Origin: Zizania palustris
Taxonomy: Eukaryota > Streptophyta > Magnoliopsida > Poales > Poaceae
Assembly (NCBI GenBank): GCA_019279435.1
Contig: JAAALK010000289.1
Coordinates: 11,786,342 to 11,850,341 of the forward strand
Reading direction: 5' to 3'
Length of the DNA: 64,000 nt
Shown here: one piece after another, positions 22,248 to 33,107 of the stretch
Layout: the number at the start of each line of letters is the position of its first letter
Position numbering within the stretch: the first letter of the stretch is position 1
The notes under the pieces: generated by a model
What the model saw: the letters and a program-made list of their open reading frames with translations, nothing else
Databases searched by the model: none
What the model was told of the DNA's origin: nothing
Position numbers and translations under genes: made by a program

Positions 22248-24710
22248 CTACACATGATAAGAATATCTCGATCGCTTAGTGCTGGGGTGAGTGAAAAAAT
22301 GACGAGGCATCCAACACTGAGTGACACGAGTAGTAGGCACAGAAAAAGTAGACTGTCTACGCACAGGATAATCAGAATGATGCAAAGTGCGAGGTCTACC
22401 TACATGCTGTGATCTAACAACATGACGAGGTCTCCTACTCTGATGAGGTACAAAGATACTCGCCCGGGGTCTACCACCATATGGAACATGGTGAACACCT
22501 CGAGGGGCAAAACCTCTCTGAGAAGCACGAGGAGCCTCAAAAACAGGACGATAGTAAAACTCAGACTCATGCATACCTAAAGATGGGTAATGCATGTCCT
22601 GGTAACTCATCGCCTGAGAGCGTCGCTCATCCTTGATGCGACGAAAACAGAACCCAACCAAATGACCTGCCCGCTAACAGTAGGAACAATGAAAAACTTT
22701 CCTAGGGGCACTCTCATGGGTCAAAGGAGCAACTCTCACAGGCTCATTGGGCTTCTGTTGAGTGGTTTTCTTGGGAGGGTTTTTCTTGGCAGGTGGAGTG
22801 GTTTTCTTTGGTGTTCGGGTAGGCTTTTTGGCTGATGGAGTGTCTAACAGAGCTCTCTCTTTCTCTAGGGTAGTGGGTGAGGTAAAAATAGTTTTGTTCC
22901 CATTTTCTGAAGGAATCCTCTCAAAACCCAAACCTAGAGCTAACCCTGCTCTGTCGGCACACATCTTGGTCTTGGCCAAGAGCAAATCCATTCTACCCTT
23001 TCCCTCAGTACATTTGTTAACCACAGAAAGAAGGTATTCATTTTTAGTGATGAGGTTCTCAGCTCGCTCTCTAACAGTGCCTAGCTGGTCCTTAAGGGTA
23101 ATGCACGTGTCACAAACAAGTTGCACATCCTTAGAACTACCGGCCCTCTCCAATCTAGCCTCTAAATCATGAACATGTTTATCACGTAAATTAATGCTCC
23201 CGCGTAATAAAGAACAGTTCATGCATTCAATTATATCAATGGGACTAGAATCAACCATCAAAAGCTGCTTCTGTACAGTCTCAAGCTCAGATAGAGTTTG
23301 AGCATGTACAGAACGCAACTGAGCAAGCTCACCCATGACCACAGTACAAGATTCACATTCAGCATCATTAACTCTAGACTTAAGCATGGCATAATCAGTA
23401 GAGATAGATTCTAGCCTAAGTCTAAGGTCTTTTCTTTCGCTAGCGGCTTGCACAAGTAATCTATCCTGACCAAGAACTACTTCATTTAGTTCATCTATTT
23501 TAATTAAAAACTGGTCAGAGGATAGTGGTACCTCAGATGAGTCAAGCTCATCGCCACTGTGATCGCTGTCGGCCATGAAGCAAAGGCCGGTGAAGTCTCG
23601 TCCCTTCTTGTCCTTCTTGTCCTCCTTCCTTGGGGACTCCTCCTCCTCAGAGCTCGACTCCTCAGTTGAGGAAGTGTTGATGTCGCTGAGTGCAGCAACA
23701 AATGCTCTGGAAGCGGCTTTGGCTACTCTCTTAGCCACCTTGCCGCGCTTGCCCTTCACAAAAGGCTTCCTCTCCTTTTTGTGGTATTTAGGGCGCTCAC
23801 TCTCATCTCTCTTCTTGAGCTTGGGGCAATTAGCCTTGATGTGAGAAGTGTCGCCACATTCAAAACAACCACTAAAACCACTTCTCCTCTGATCCCATCT
23901 CTCATGATGAAAACGAGTGAACCTTCTGGCAATGAGAGCGAGCTCATCATCATCCAGAGTGTCCACCTGCTCCTTAGTGACGGAGACCAGGGAGGACAAA
24001 GCAAAACCATCTGCAAGAACACAAGTACCAGATGTGCTCGGTTCTGCAGTGGTGCCACGGCTAGTGCTAGAAACCAATGCCAATGGCTGTGGCAAGGAGT
24101 TTCTGTGCACTGCAAGAGATGCCTTGGCAATCTCTGTGGACTTTAGCTTGCTGAAGAGCTCATCACAGGTCAATGTGTCATAACCTGCAGACTCCTCAAT
24201 GCTGGATATTTTCACTTCCCATATGCTACGATCAAGAGGATAGAGAAGCTTGATAGCCCTGTCATGGTCATTGTAAGCAAGCATCCCGTTGGACCGCAAG
24301 TTACTCACTATCGCATCAAAGCGAGAAAATATGGAATCTATAGATTCACCAGGTGCCTGCACAAACAGTTGATACTGTTGATTGTATGTGCTTTGGCGCC
24401 TGGCCTTGATCTGTGTAGAGCCCTCATGAAAAATAGTGAGAGTGGTCCAAATTTCCCTAGCAGTCCTAAGGTGCTGCACCCTATCAAACTCACTTCTATT
24501 CAAACCAATGAACAATATATTTCTTGCCTTGGAGTTGGCATTATACTGATCCTTCTCTGTTTGAGAGGTGCGAGTATCAGAGATGGAGTATTGTGAGTCC
24601 ACAATCTCCCAAATTGCATTTCCTTGGCTTAGCAAGTAAGCCTCCATGCGCACCTTCCAGTATGCAAAATCAGTCCCATCGAACAAAGGAATTTTGCTAG
24701 CTCTGTCCAT
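22248..24710 (-). CDS. C1 gag, 678 codons open plus a tail after one stop
   Basis: Starts at ATG 24710 (MDRASKIPLFDGTDFAYWK), about 60 bases after the PBS. The UBN2/retrotran_gag domain spans roughly residues 1-210. A zinc knuckle CFECGDTSHIKANC lies near residue 282, followed by a Lys/Arg-rich block, an acidic Ser/Glu block (STEESSSEEEESPRKEDKKD), and a heptad-like region (LEARLERAGSSKDVQ, LGTVRERAENLITKNEYLL) that could be coiled coil. A Pro/Lys-rich stretch leads to a second knuckle. The open frame stops there at 22674-22676, where TAG replaces the Gln codon seen in C2 (CFYCQRAGHLVGFC). The same frame then runs on to a TAG at 22248-22250 that C2 also has, probably the true gag end. Confidence 0.92.
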
Positions 24711-24760
24711 GCCGCCAACAGATCACAAAACCGGTTAAGGTGAACTGGTGATCTTAACCT

Positions 24761-24772
24761 GCTCTGATACCA
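24761..24772 (-). other. C1 primer-binding site
   Basis: On the minus strand TGGTATCAGAGC, two bases inside the 5' LTR; initiator tRNA-Met type. Confidence 0.92.
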
Positions 24773-24774
24773 AT

Positions 24775-26718
24775 TGTAGGACCGGAAATGGCGACCAGAG
24801 GGGGGGGGTGAATGGGAGCTTTTAAAATTTCAGGCTAAAAATAGCCTTCTGTTTTAATTCAGTCTACTGTGGAACAGGCTTCGAACACAACCTTTGAAGT
24901 CCTGGTTCGGAGGTATTTGACTGCTCCGAACACAGGCTTCGCAAGGAGTAAAAGTCTGAAGCCAAGAAGACTTCGCTCTACACGCAACCCCGAAAAATCT
25001 ACTCTTCTAAGTCAGTGCAGGCTCCGCACACAGGGTGCTTCGAGCAGGCTTCGCACTTCACCCTTCGCAAGAGTGGACTAACCTCTGAGGACTTGGACCA
25101 AATACTTAGCGACAGCAACTGGTGCTGGGCTTCGTACTCCGAAGGTCTAAACACACACTAACAGACTTCGCTGGGGGCTTCGACATGGGAAAAGAACCGG
25201 GCTTCGATCAGGGCTTCGCTAGTAAACAGCGAGGTCTAGCCTCCAGTTACACAGAGCGAACGCACACTGAAAAGAACACTTCGCACAAAACACACTTCAC
25301 CTAGACAAGCTTCGGTGCACTACTACTCGACACTAGAAATCGAAGTATGCAGCGATGTATGCAAACAAGCTCAAGCAGAAAAATGAACACCGAAGCAGGG
25401 CTTCACTGCTTGAATAGGGAACACTAAAAATGAACTCACTGGATGAATACAAAGTATGAGGTGGCTAGTACAGGAGCTCAACAATGAATGCTCAAAGTGT
25501 TGAATGTTACCTACCCAGCCCCCATATTTATAGCCACTATTCACCCAAGTGAATTGACTACTTTATTTGGAGGCTTCTCTGTCAGCTTTACAGAGGGGAC
25601 AGCGTCAGCTTTTTGCAGAGCAGACATTGTCAGCCTTTACAGTCTTTGACTTTTCTGAAGCCCCCCTTTGCACGCGAGGGGTGCGGTAGCTTCGGTGAGA
25701 AGCCTTGAGCCTAACGGCCTTCGCTTCACCGAAGTCAGCCTCCGATACAGTGACAGTTTTGAGCCGAAGCCGTCAAAGCCCTTGGGCCTTCGCACCAACA
25801 CCTTCGGAGTGGACCACCACGGCTTCGCAGCTTCTCCCGGCTCGAACTCCGTCAGTCCATGTACCGAAGCCATGCATGGCCGAAGTACCACAAGACAACC
25901 ACACTCCAAAGCCTCACCTTCGGAGTACCACCCTTCGAAGTCCCTCCTTCGTCCAAGGCCTCCACATGAAGTATTCCATGAGCACTTCGTCGCAGTGTCT
26001 CTCCCCGAGCACACTCCTCGACTAGCCCCACCCGGACCATGCCTTCGATGCACCTCAACTTCTGAGACCTTCGTCGGGTACCTTCGAGTGTCTCCTTCCG
26101 GAGCACACTTCGAACACCTTGCCTCTGTTGAGGACTTGATCCACCATACTCCGAAGTCACTCCATTCGGAGTACCGTTCGAAGTGCCTCGCCTCCGAGGA
26201 CTTTGTCTCGGAGTACCTTCACCCGGAGCCACGCTCCGCACTTACTGCCTTCTCCTGGTGCACCTCGACCCAAGGTCCGACCTTGACCCCTTCGCAGCCT
26301 TCGTGACGGAGCTCCCCGCTCCACTGGCATCAAGCCTCCCGCTTGACCCAGGTTCACTTGCTATGAACCGTCCGTCTCCTCCGAAGTCCCCTGCGCACCA
26401 CAGACAAACAGACAAGTGTATCCAGTACTCCGGAGACCTCTCTGGGTAAACAACCTTCGGCACACACTCCGGTGCACCGCCCAAAGTACCGAGACCTTCG
26501 GTACAAACAATCATCGTGTGCTGTCGGACCCCTCCGACATACACACTCCGCTGCAACAGCTGCAGCAACCAAACCCACCGAACCCTTCGGTGAAACAGCC
26601 TCCGAAGTCCCCTTCGGAGATCCAACCTTAAAACCCCTTCGGAGGTACCCCTTCGAACCAGAGGGCAAACACTGTCAATCACTCATCACAGACTCCGAAA
26701 CCAACCCTTGGTTTCTCA
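24775..26718 (-). repeat. C1 5' LTR with a 64-bp deletion
   Basis: Equivalent to 15951-17955 but lacks 64 bases at about 25563, between two ACTTTA copies that flank the segment in the other LTR. A run of nine G near the end adds three bases. The TATA box ctataaatatgg lies on the minus strand near 25525-25537. Confidence 0.95.
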
Positions 26719-26723
26719 CATAA

Positions 26724-27262
26724 TGACTGGTCTCGGCCATGGATATCGAGGCTGGAAACATAATGGTTTTGCTAGTACTACCATCAGTTCTACTGTAAAT
26801 GTGATTTATCAGAGGTATATTAGCAATAGGAGCTGGAGGTACAGCCTCGGTAAAGCCGAACCTTTTAAGTGTCGCCTCTACTTGAGAGCTAACTGCCGAA
26901 TCTAAACGGTTGGCTAGCGAAGCGCTAATGGCTTGATCTACTGATGCAACTATCTTCTGCTCAATTTCTAAAGAATATAAACGAGGCGATACTGGTGTTA
27001 CCTGGATCCGAGCGAGGTCGGGGACATTGAAGTCGCTCTTAATGAAGCCCGCGCTCATCTTGGCATAGCTCCCAAGCATGAGGTCTTGGAGTGCCTTCAT
27101 CTTTGCCTCGATCTCTGCTCGGTCTTCTGTGGGAATATCCTCAAGGGTAGGCGCCATAATGTTGCAGTTGTCGATATCCACGCCTCCCATGGGATCCATC
27201 GGTGATGTGGACGTAGTAGTCATCGTAGATGTACCGGTGGCCGATGTAGATGTACATGTCAT
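26724..27262 (-). pseudogene. G1 gag N-terminal part, right of C1
   Basis: The likely start is ATG at 27262 (MTCTSTSATGTSTMTTTS), just after the PBS; the equivalent in G4 is at 33108. It reads through DPMGGVDIDNCNIMAPTLED, EDRAEIEAKMKALQDLMLGS, NVPDLARIQVTPVSP and KTIMFPASISMAETSHY. At 26723 the frame is cut by C1. No motif is recognised in this N-terminal section beyond its match to G4. It is open throughout in this copy. Confidence 0.85.
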
Positions 27263-27275
27263 GTTGGCATAGCCT

Positions 27276-27293
27276 TCCCTAGCGGAGTCACCA
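27276..27293 (-). other. G1 primer-binding site
   Basis: On the minus strand TGGTGACTCCGCTAGGGA, seven bases after the LTR. The G4 site (TGGTGACTACGCGGGGGA) is in the same place. It is not the initiator-Met type; I did not assign the tRNA. Confidence 0.75.
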
Positions 27294-27300
27294 AAAAGTG

Positions 27301-28666
27301 TGTTGACACAAAAATGTGTCCCCACACTTGGGTCAGTTCGACGATCCAAAAGTGTGCGGATACTAAGGGACAAGCCTAGCATAACACAACACCGACGTCG
27401 CATTCCAACTACCCTTAACCGTGGTAAGGGGGGTGGAGTCGCCAGGTAATCATATCACATAGAAACAATCCAATTAGCCGAAAGAGATATATTAAACTGG
27501 ATAGATCAGCAAGCCGAGCGGAGCCTAACTGATCCGAAGTGTACAGTGCGAAGGGTATCACCGAATGGTACCTTCGGTGTCTAATGCAAAGGGTCCCGCC
27601 GAAGGGTGCCTTCAGTGTTCAGACTAATCTGGCCGAAGGCAGGCTCCGAATAGATCTCGACGCAACAATCACCTCCGAACAGCGGGGTTCGGTGCGAAGT
27701 CTCTGACACGATAAAATAACTTAGGCGCAACGCGCGAGCGTGACTTCATCTGACGCGGGGTACGTGCGTGGCGAAGCCTGTCGTGACGAAGCCTGTTGCG
27801 AAGCGTGCTACTGTGCGGAACTCGGTCAAAATGACAATAGCGTGACGGTCCGGCACGGGTAGTCGAAGCAGTACTCTCGCCGAGGGGTGTTCTAGCAGCC
27901 TCCGAAACCAGTCCACTGGCTCCGTACACCTCCGACGAAGGTGCTCCGAGAGTGGAAACCTGCAACAGAACATATATGAAGTACCAATTCAGCCTGGGGA
28001 TCGAATTCTACTAAGTGTTGCACTAGAGAGCGAAGGTAGCAATCTGTTACGCAGATTAGCGGATACTTCATAGGCGAAGTAACAAGGAGATAGCAATCTA
28101 TTACATAGATTAACGGATACTTCACAGGCGAAGTAACAAGCTTATCACTGTTCCGAAGTGGCCGTTGGAGGGCTTCTACGCAGACCCACGAAGATTGCAG
28201 AAAAGTAAAGGTAAAAGTAAAGGTACGGTTCAAAGCTAGGGCTTTGTGTTGATTTGTGTTGATTTGTGTTGGGGGGGGGTTTAATGAACTGGCCTCACCA
28301 CTATATTTATAGGGGCTAGACTTCTAATCTCTAAGCCTAATCTGATAGGATTTGGCTTAATCATGTGTAGGGATAAAACTTAGCCAGAATCAGACTCAAC
28401 TCTATCTCTGATTTCCTGTCCGAAGTGGGCCTTCGGCTAGGCATGCCGAAGCCTGCTCCTTGGGCCGAAGCTTCGGTGAGGTGGGCCTCCGAAGGCCTTC
28501 GGGCCGAAGGTAGTAGGCCTGTGGAAACTTCTGAAGCCCACAGCTCGATGGGCCTTCGGCCCTGTAGGGCTTCGGCCCAATGCAGGACATGTGTATTTTC
28601 AGCCCAAATTACCAACATGTATACTTTGATAATCTTAACGATTAATGCCATTTTCTGCTATCAACA
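27301..28666 (-). repeat. G1 5' LTR
   Basis: On the minus strand TGTTGATAGC to TGTGTCAACA, 1366 bp. A TATA motif (tataaatatag) sits at about 28301-28313. It matches 1-1319 and, reversed, 31734-33069. Confidence 0.95.
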
Positions 28667-28789
28667 TAACTACAAAGAAAAAATTTATTAAATAGTTAAA
28701 AACAGAGTAAAAACAATATAATTGAATAGAAAAAAATAATCGTACCAAAAATAGACCTATGGTTTAGAGGGGTTTGTTCATTATGTTTA

Positions 28790-29160
28790 TAGAGAAAAAA
28801 CAATTTGGAGGAGTTTGTTCCTCAAACATCCAAAAACCAAAGAAAAAAACACTATGGTTGCGGAGAAAAAAATCAAACAGCCAAATACTAAAGAAAGGAC
28901 ATTGTAACTGTAGTAAAAATTAATCAAATAAGCGAAATACCAAAGAAAAAACACTACAATTTGGAGGAATTTGTTCCTCAAACATCCAAAAAACAAAGAA
29001 AAACACTATGACTACAGAGATAAAATAATTAAACAACCAAATACCAAAGAAAAAACACTATAACCGTAGTGAAAAAATTAATCAAATAAACAAAATACCA
29101 AAGAAAAAACACTATAACTTTAGAGAAAAAATTAATAAAATAGTCAAAGAGAAAGTAAAA
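28790..29160. repeat. AT-rich ~52-bp tandem repeat, about six units
   Basis: The word aaagaaaaaacact recurs at about 28839, 28890, 28942, 28995, 29046 and 29100, spacing 51 to 54. Some units also carry tttggaggaatttgttcctcaaa, an imperfect palindrome, every third unit (about 28804 and 28961), so there is a higher-order ~158-bp period. Confidence 0.85.
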
Positions 29161-30739
29161 AAAACAACCCAAAAGCTGTTAGAATTGAGTAGCGCTTTAC
29201 CCACCGAGCTATGCACTTCTTTCGGTTGAAATTTGGTATATATACTTGTTTTACTCCTCTTTAACCTGGGTATGCTAGGACCCTACTGGCATATCCTGTA
29301 GATCGCCACTCCGCCACTGGCCCCCAGCCCTCTCCCATCTCCCTAGCTGGTGGCATCTCGTTCCAGCTCCCATTCCAAGTTCTCTCTCTAGTCCCTACCT
29401 TGCAAGTCCAAGCTCCCATACCCCATTCAAGGGCTAGGCTCCCTGCCTCCCTCTTTCAAGTTCTCTCCATGACTCCTCTTCCAAGTTCTCTCTCTATCTC
29501 TCTCACCAACTGCCCTCTTCTCCTCTTCCATCTCCCTACCTCACGTCTCAGCCGCCCTCAGCCCTCTCCTATCTCCCTGCCTCTTGTCCTAATCACCACA
29601 CTATTAGTGCATGGAACCTAGCCTCCGCTCGCACACCCTGTCTATACCCCTTCTTGTGCTCATCTCACGGCACATGTGCTACCAGATCTGAGGAATCATT
29701 GTCGAGATGTCATTCGTGCCAGCGACAGGCAGGGCATTCGACTGGTACCACTAGCGAGGCGCGTGTGCTGATAACCAGTAGCAACACGATACGTGGATGG
29801 TTGGCTACCTGGCTTCTGTGCTTTTGTTGGTTGGGGTGAAAACAGTTTGGGATTAATGGGTAAATGGTTATAACCGCGGGTATACGATGCTTGCGAGTAA
29901 TGTTATGGGCACAAGTTTTTACCTATCGAGATAACGGGTATGGGTATGCACTACCCGTACCTGTCATACCCGATAGTCATCCCTATGCTAAAAGTTACAT
30001 GTGGGATGAGAGTAGGTCTTGTGCAGGCAACCAAATAGCTCAGGGCAAAGATAAAAGGCCCAAATAGCAAGAAACAAGATAGATAATGTTTCGTACGGGT
30101 TCTTACTGATGAGGATGTTGCGGAAGTAGAAAGACACCAATGCCACTGCTCGACACAAGCAGTAGTGAACTAACGAGATGGAAGTTGAGGCTAAGGGACA
30201 AAGGCAGGGTGATCAACTAGGGAATTGGGTACACCCCTTATTTCTATGCAACTATCATAATTTAGCCCTGTGTTTGGGGCTGAATTGTGGATTTGTCTCA
30301 GCTTTCCTAAAAATAGTCAATATATGGCCTTAAACAGGTATTCTCCTTCTTTTAGATTTTGTAATCCTAAATGCATATGTGAAATGACTTTTCTATCCAT
30401 TAGACGGGACTAGGACGAGTTGTCCTCGATTGACGCTATCAGTCGGGAGCTCACCTAGATTGGTCCACGCTTGCATTTGGGTCAAGGCTGAATTAGTCCG
30501 AGGCAATTTGGGTCCCGCCAAAAAATCTTCTCATACAAGTAAATTTCTCGAAAAAAATAAATGTTAAAGGTACAATCCTACTCTTTCATCCTAGTCCGAC
30601 TTGGAGCTAGGTTTGGGCTTCATTCCTCATAAGCATGTGCGAGTGGCATAGCCCACTAGGCCCACCATGCCACACAATACAACCCTAACTAGCTAGCAAT
30701 GTGTGTCCTAGTTCTAGTGCAGTCTCCTACCCTGTCGTA
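29161..30739. other. unassigned sequence, no gene seen
   Basis: About 1.6 kb without LTRs, known protein motifs or convincing ORFs (longest open stretches about 60-75 codons). About 29300-29590 is strongly pyrimidine-rich with repeated ccctctccYatctccct. About 29930-29990 carries repeated gggta/tacccg words in both orientations. The rest looks like decayed, possibly old transposon or intergenic DNA. This is the oldest-looking stretch in the window and the only part not clearly retroelement. Confidence 0.5.
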
Positions 30740-31733
30740 TGTGAAACCAAGTGAGGTCGTACTGTGGTTTTTGTCTTTGTGATGAGTGATTGACAAAGTT
30801 GAATGATCTGGTGAGATGATTGAGTGATGGTTTGATTGCATCAATGGGATCAATGTGTGGATATGGAGAGTGGATGCCGAGGGGATTGGTGTGCATCGCG
30901 TTTCATGTTTTGGCTTGTCTCATGTCTGCAAGGTGGAGATGCTAACCAACTGTCAACAGCGGGTGATCAAGGGTCAAGCGGGGAGCTCGATGCTAGAGGA
31001 TTAAGGATGCCGGGTGAAGTCAGAGATGATCTCAAGAGTGCACGAGGAGATAGAGCAAGACATGGACGGATAGATGGTCAAGACAGCGTGACGGTCAAGT
31101 CAGCAAAAGGGAGGCCAATGCAAGTGATCAAGCGACTCGAGGGGATCAAGAGCGGGAGAGACTTGCTGGCAGTCGATTTCGCGGATTGGCGTCCCATATC
31201 GGCGATCAAGGAGGTTTTGTTGGGTTTTGCTGAAAACCGTCACATCAGAAAATATTTTTAATTCCAGTAATTAGGAGTTTATTTTTCTGTTTAGTCGTCT
31301 AGATTAAGTGTAATCTTTTAGTATTTTTTGGAATTTTCAAATTCTGAAAATATTAAGAGAATAAGGTAAATGATGTAATAAATTAGGAGTATACATTAAT
31401 GTATTTTTCATAATTTATAATTCTAAAAATACATTATGGCAATTAGGTAAATACCTAGAACTTTTACCCTAATGGTATTTTGGATATTTCCTTAATGGGC
31501 TTTCCTATATAAAGGACTCCATGCCCTAGGGTTAGTAGACTTTTTTGGCTGTCATTTTGGGGGCTACCAACCAAGAACAACTGAGTTTATTTTGCTATCA
31601 ATTTCATACTGGATGAGTTGCTTTGATTTGAGCACTGTGGCTTCTGTCGGATGAGCTACAACATCCTATTCCTGCGCTAAGCAACCAGGTCTTTGCGATA
31701 CACTGTTTTACTTCAGGGATCAATTTTTGATTG
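30740..31733 (+). repeat. S1: diverged Sirevirus-like LTR, cut by G4
   Basis: Starts TGTGAAACCAAGTGAGG, compared with TGAGAAACCAAGGGTTGG in C2. It shares gtgatgagtgattgacaRagtt (about 30779), the cttgtct..tgtctgcaaggtggagatgctaacc area, and gggtcaagcggggagctcgatg with the C1/C2 LTRs. A ctatataaagg TATA box at about 31505 is followed by ccatgccctagggttagtag, typical of LTR transcription starts. G4 begins at 31734 inside it. The 141-codon open stretch at 30836-31261 belongs to this relic and is not considered a gene. Confidence 0.65.
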
Positions 31734-33069
31734 TGTTGATAGCAAAAAGTGGCATTAATGGTCAAGATTGTCAAAATATCAATTTTGGTAATTTGGGCCA
31801 AAAATACACAAGTCCTGGATCAGGCCGAAGTCTTATATGGCCGAAGGCCCATCGAACATTGGGCTTCGAATGCCTTTTAACGGCCTGTTACCTTCAGCCC
31901 GAAGGCCCTCTGGAGGCCCGCCTCACCAAAGCTTCGGTCCGAGGAGCAGGCTTCGACAGGCGCTACCGAAGGCCCACTTCGGGTTGTTTTTAGAGATAGA
32001 GTTTGAGTCTGATTCTTGCTGTTTTTATCCCTAAACTTGATTAGGCCGAACCCTACCATATTAGCCTTAGAGATAAGAAGACTAGCCCCTATAAATATAG
32101 GGGTGAGGCCGATTCATTAGACCCCCAACACAATTCAACCACAAAGCCCTAGCTTTGAACCATACCTTACTTTTATTTACCTTTTTGCACAACATTCGTG
32201 GGTTTGCCTGGAAGCCCTCTACCGGCCACTTCAGAACATGGTAATCCTTGTTACTTCGCTTGTGAAGTACCTGTTAATCTATGTAATAGATTGCTATCGC
32301 CTTGTTACTTTGCCTGTGAAGTATCCGTTAATCTACGTAACAGATTGCTACCTTCGTTTCTCTACTGCAACACTTAGTAAATTCGGTCTCCAAGCCGAAT
32401 TGGCACTTGATCTCTGTTTTGTTGCAGGTTTCCACGCTCGGAGCCCCTTCGCCGGAGGTGTCCGAAGCCAGAAAACTGGTTTCGGAGGCTGCCGGAACAC
32501 CCTTCAGCGAGACCCTTGCTTCTACTACTCGCGCCGGACCCATCACGCCGTTGTCGGTCTGGTTGAGTTCTCATGCTAGCACACTTCATGCCAGGATTCA
32601 TCATGCCTATACTTCGCACCGGATGAAGTCGTGCCAGCGAGTTGCGTTGGAGTATTTTTATCGTGTCAGAGACTTCGCACTGAACCCTACTGTTCGGAGG
32701 TAATTTCACGTCGAGATCTGTTCGGAGCCCGCCTTCGGCCAGATCGATCCAAACGCCGAAGGCTACCTTCGGCAAAACCCTTCACATCAGATGCTGAAGG
32801 CCCCTTCGGTGAACCCTTCGCATGATACAGTTCGAATCAGTTAGGCTCCGTTCAGCTAGCTAATTTATTTTATTTATATATTTCTTTTCGGCTAATTGGA
32901 TTATTTCTTTGTGATCTGATTACCTGGCGACTCCACCCTCCTTGCCACTATTAAGGGTAGTCGGAATGTGACGTCAGTGTTGTGTTATGCTTAGGCTTGT
33001 CCATAAGTATCCACACACTTCTGGATCGCCGATCAGACCCAAGTGCGGGGGCACATTTTCGTGTCAACA
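31734..33069 (+). repeat. G4 5' LTR
   Basis: TGTTGATAGC to GTGTCAACA, 1336 bp. It contains the doubled ~60-bp unit (about 32243-32358) and the TATA palindrome (32086-32103). Confidence 0.95.
32086..32103 (+). promoter_or_regulatory. G4 LTR TATA box inside a perfect palindrome
   Basis: cccctataaatatagggg: the outer four bases pair (cccc/gggg) and the core tataaata is the likely TATA box. G1 keeps a near-identical version at 951-968 (perfect outer pairing) and a one-base variant at 28298-28315. Confidence 0.75.
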
Positions 33070-33076
33070 TACTTTT

Positions 33077-33094
33077 TGGTGACTACGCGGGGGA
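33077..33094 (+). other. G4 primer-binding site
   Basis: TGGTGACTACGCGGGGGA, seven bases after the LTR, same position as in G1 but with two changes. Confidence 0.72.
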
Positions 33095-33107
33095 AGGCTA
33101 TGCCAAC

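Larger units (their letters stand above)
15951..26718 (-). mobile_element. C1: Sirevirus-type Ty1/copia retrotransposon, full length, inactive
   Basis: A 10.8-kb element bounded by LTRs of 2005 bp (15951-17955, 3') and 1944 bp (24775-26718, 5') with a perfect target duplication cataa at 15946-15950 and 26719-26723. Gene order right to left is gag, protease, integrase, RT, RNase H, which is copia order. Long LTRs rich in TTCGGAG/CTCCGAA palindromes, a large Gag, and a chain of extra polypurine-like tracts before the 3' LTR fit the Sirevirus (SIRE/Maximus) lineage. About nine substitutions separate the LTRs over their first ~260 bases by eye. It is inserted into the gag of G1 in the same orientation. 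C2 is its sister on the plus strand. Confidence 0.95.
1..28666 (-). mobile_element. G1: Tat-lineage Ty3/gypsy retrotransposon, split by G2 and C1
   Basis: Old LTR retrotransposon running right to left. The 5' LTR is 27301-28666; the 3' LTR (1-1319) lacks roughly its last 36 bases because the window starts inside it. Without the two insertions and their duplicated target sites it is about 10.3 kb. Order in element direction is LTR, PBS, gag, protease, RT, RNase H, second RNase H, integrase, LTR. That order is Ty3/gypsy, and the second RNase H with its own catalytic-type motif is the Tat hallmark. G2 interrupts gag at the repeat region and C1 interrupts gag near its N-terminal third. Reading frames carry several stops and frameshifts, so it is dead. 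The bases outside the 5' LTR are taact (28667-28671); the partner duplication lies outside the window. Confidence 0.93.

Noticed and set aside
25668..26306. Open frames of up to 212 codons antisense to the C1/C2 LTRs (also 37301-36693 and in the other copies)
   Set aside because: They occur in all four LTRs, follow from the CTTCGG-rich composition, have no domain or codon signal, and break in some copies.
29194..29210. tRNA-like A-box (minus strand tagctcggtgggtaaagcg)
   Set aside because: It looks like a D-arm, but no B-box, anticodon arm or acceptor pairing follows. It could be a SINE remnant, but nothing else supports it.
29400..29621. Pyrimidine-rich ORF in unassigned DNA, considered as a host exon
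   Set aside because: Low-complexity Ser/Pro/Leu translation, no splice or promoter context, no domain.
29930..29995. Possible hAT-type terminal repeat (catcccta with repeated gggta/tacccg)
   Set aside because: No matching inverted end or 8-bp target duplication found in the surrounding unassigned sequence.
30836..31261. 141-codon ORF in the gap between G1 and G4
   Set aside because: It lies inside the diverged Sirevirus-like LTR S1 and matches LTR sequence, not a protein family.
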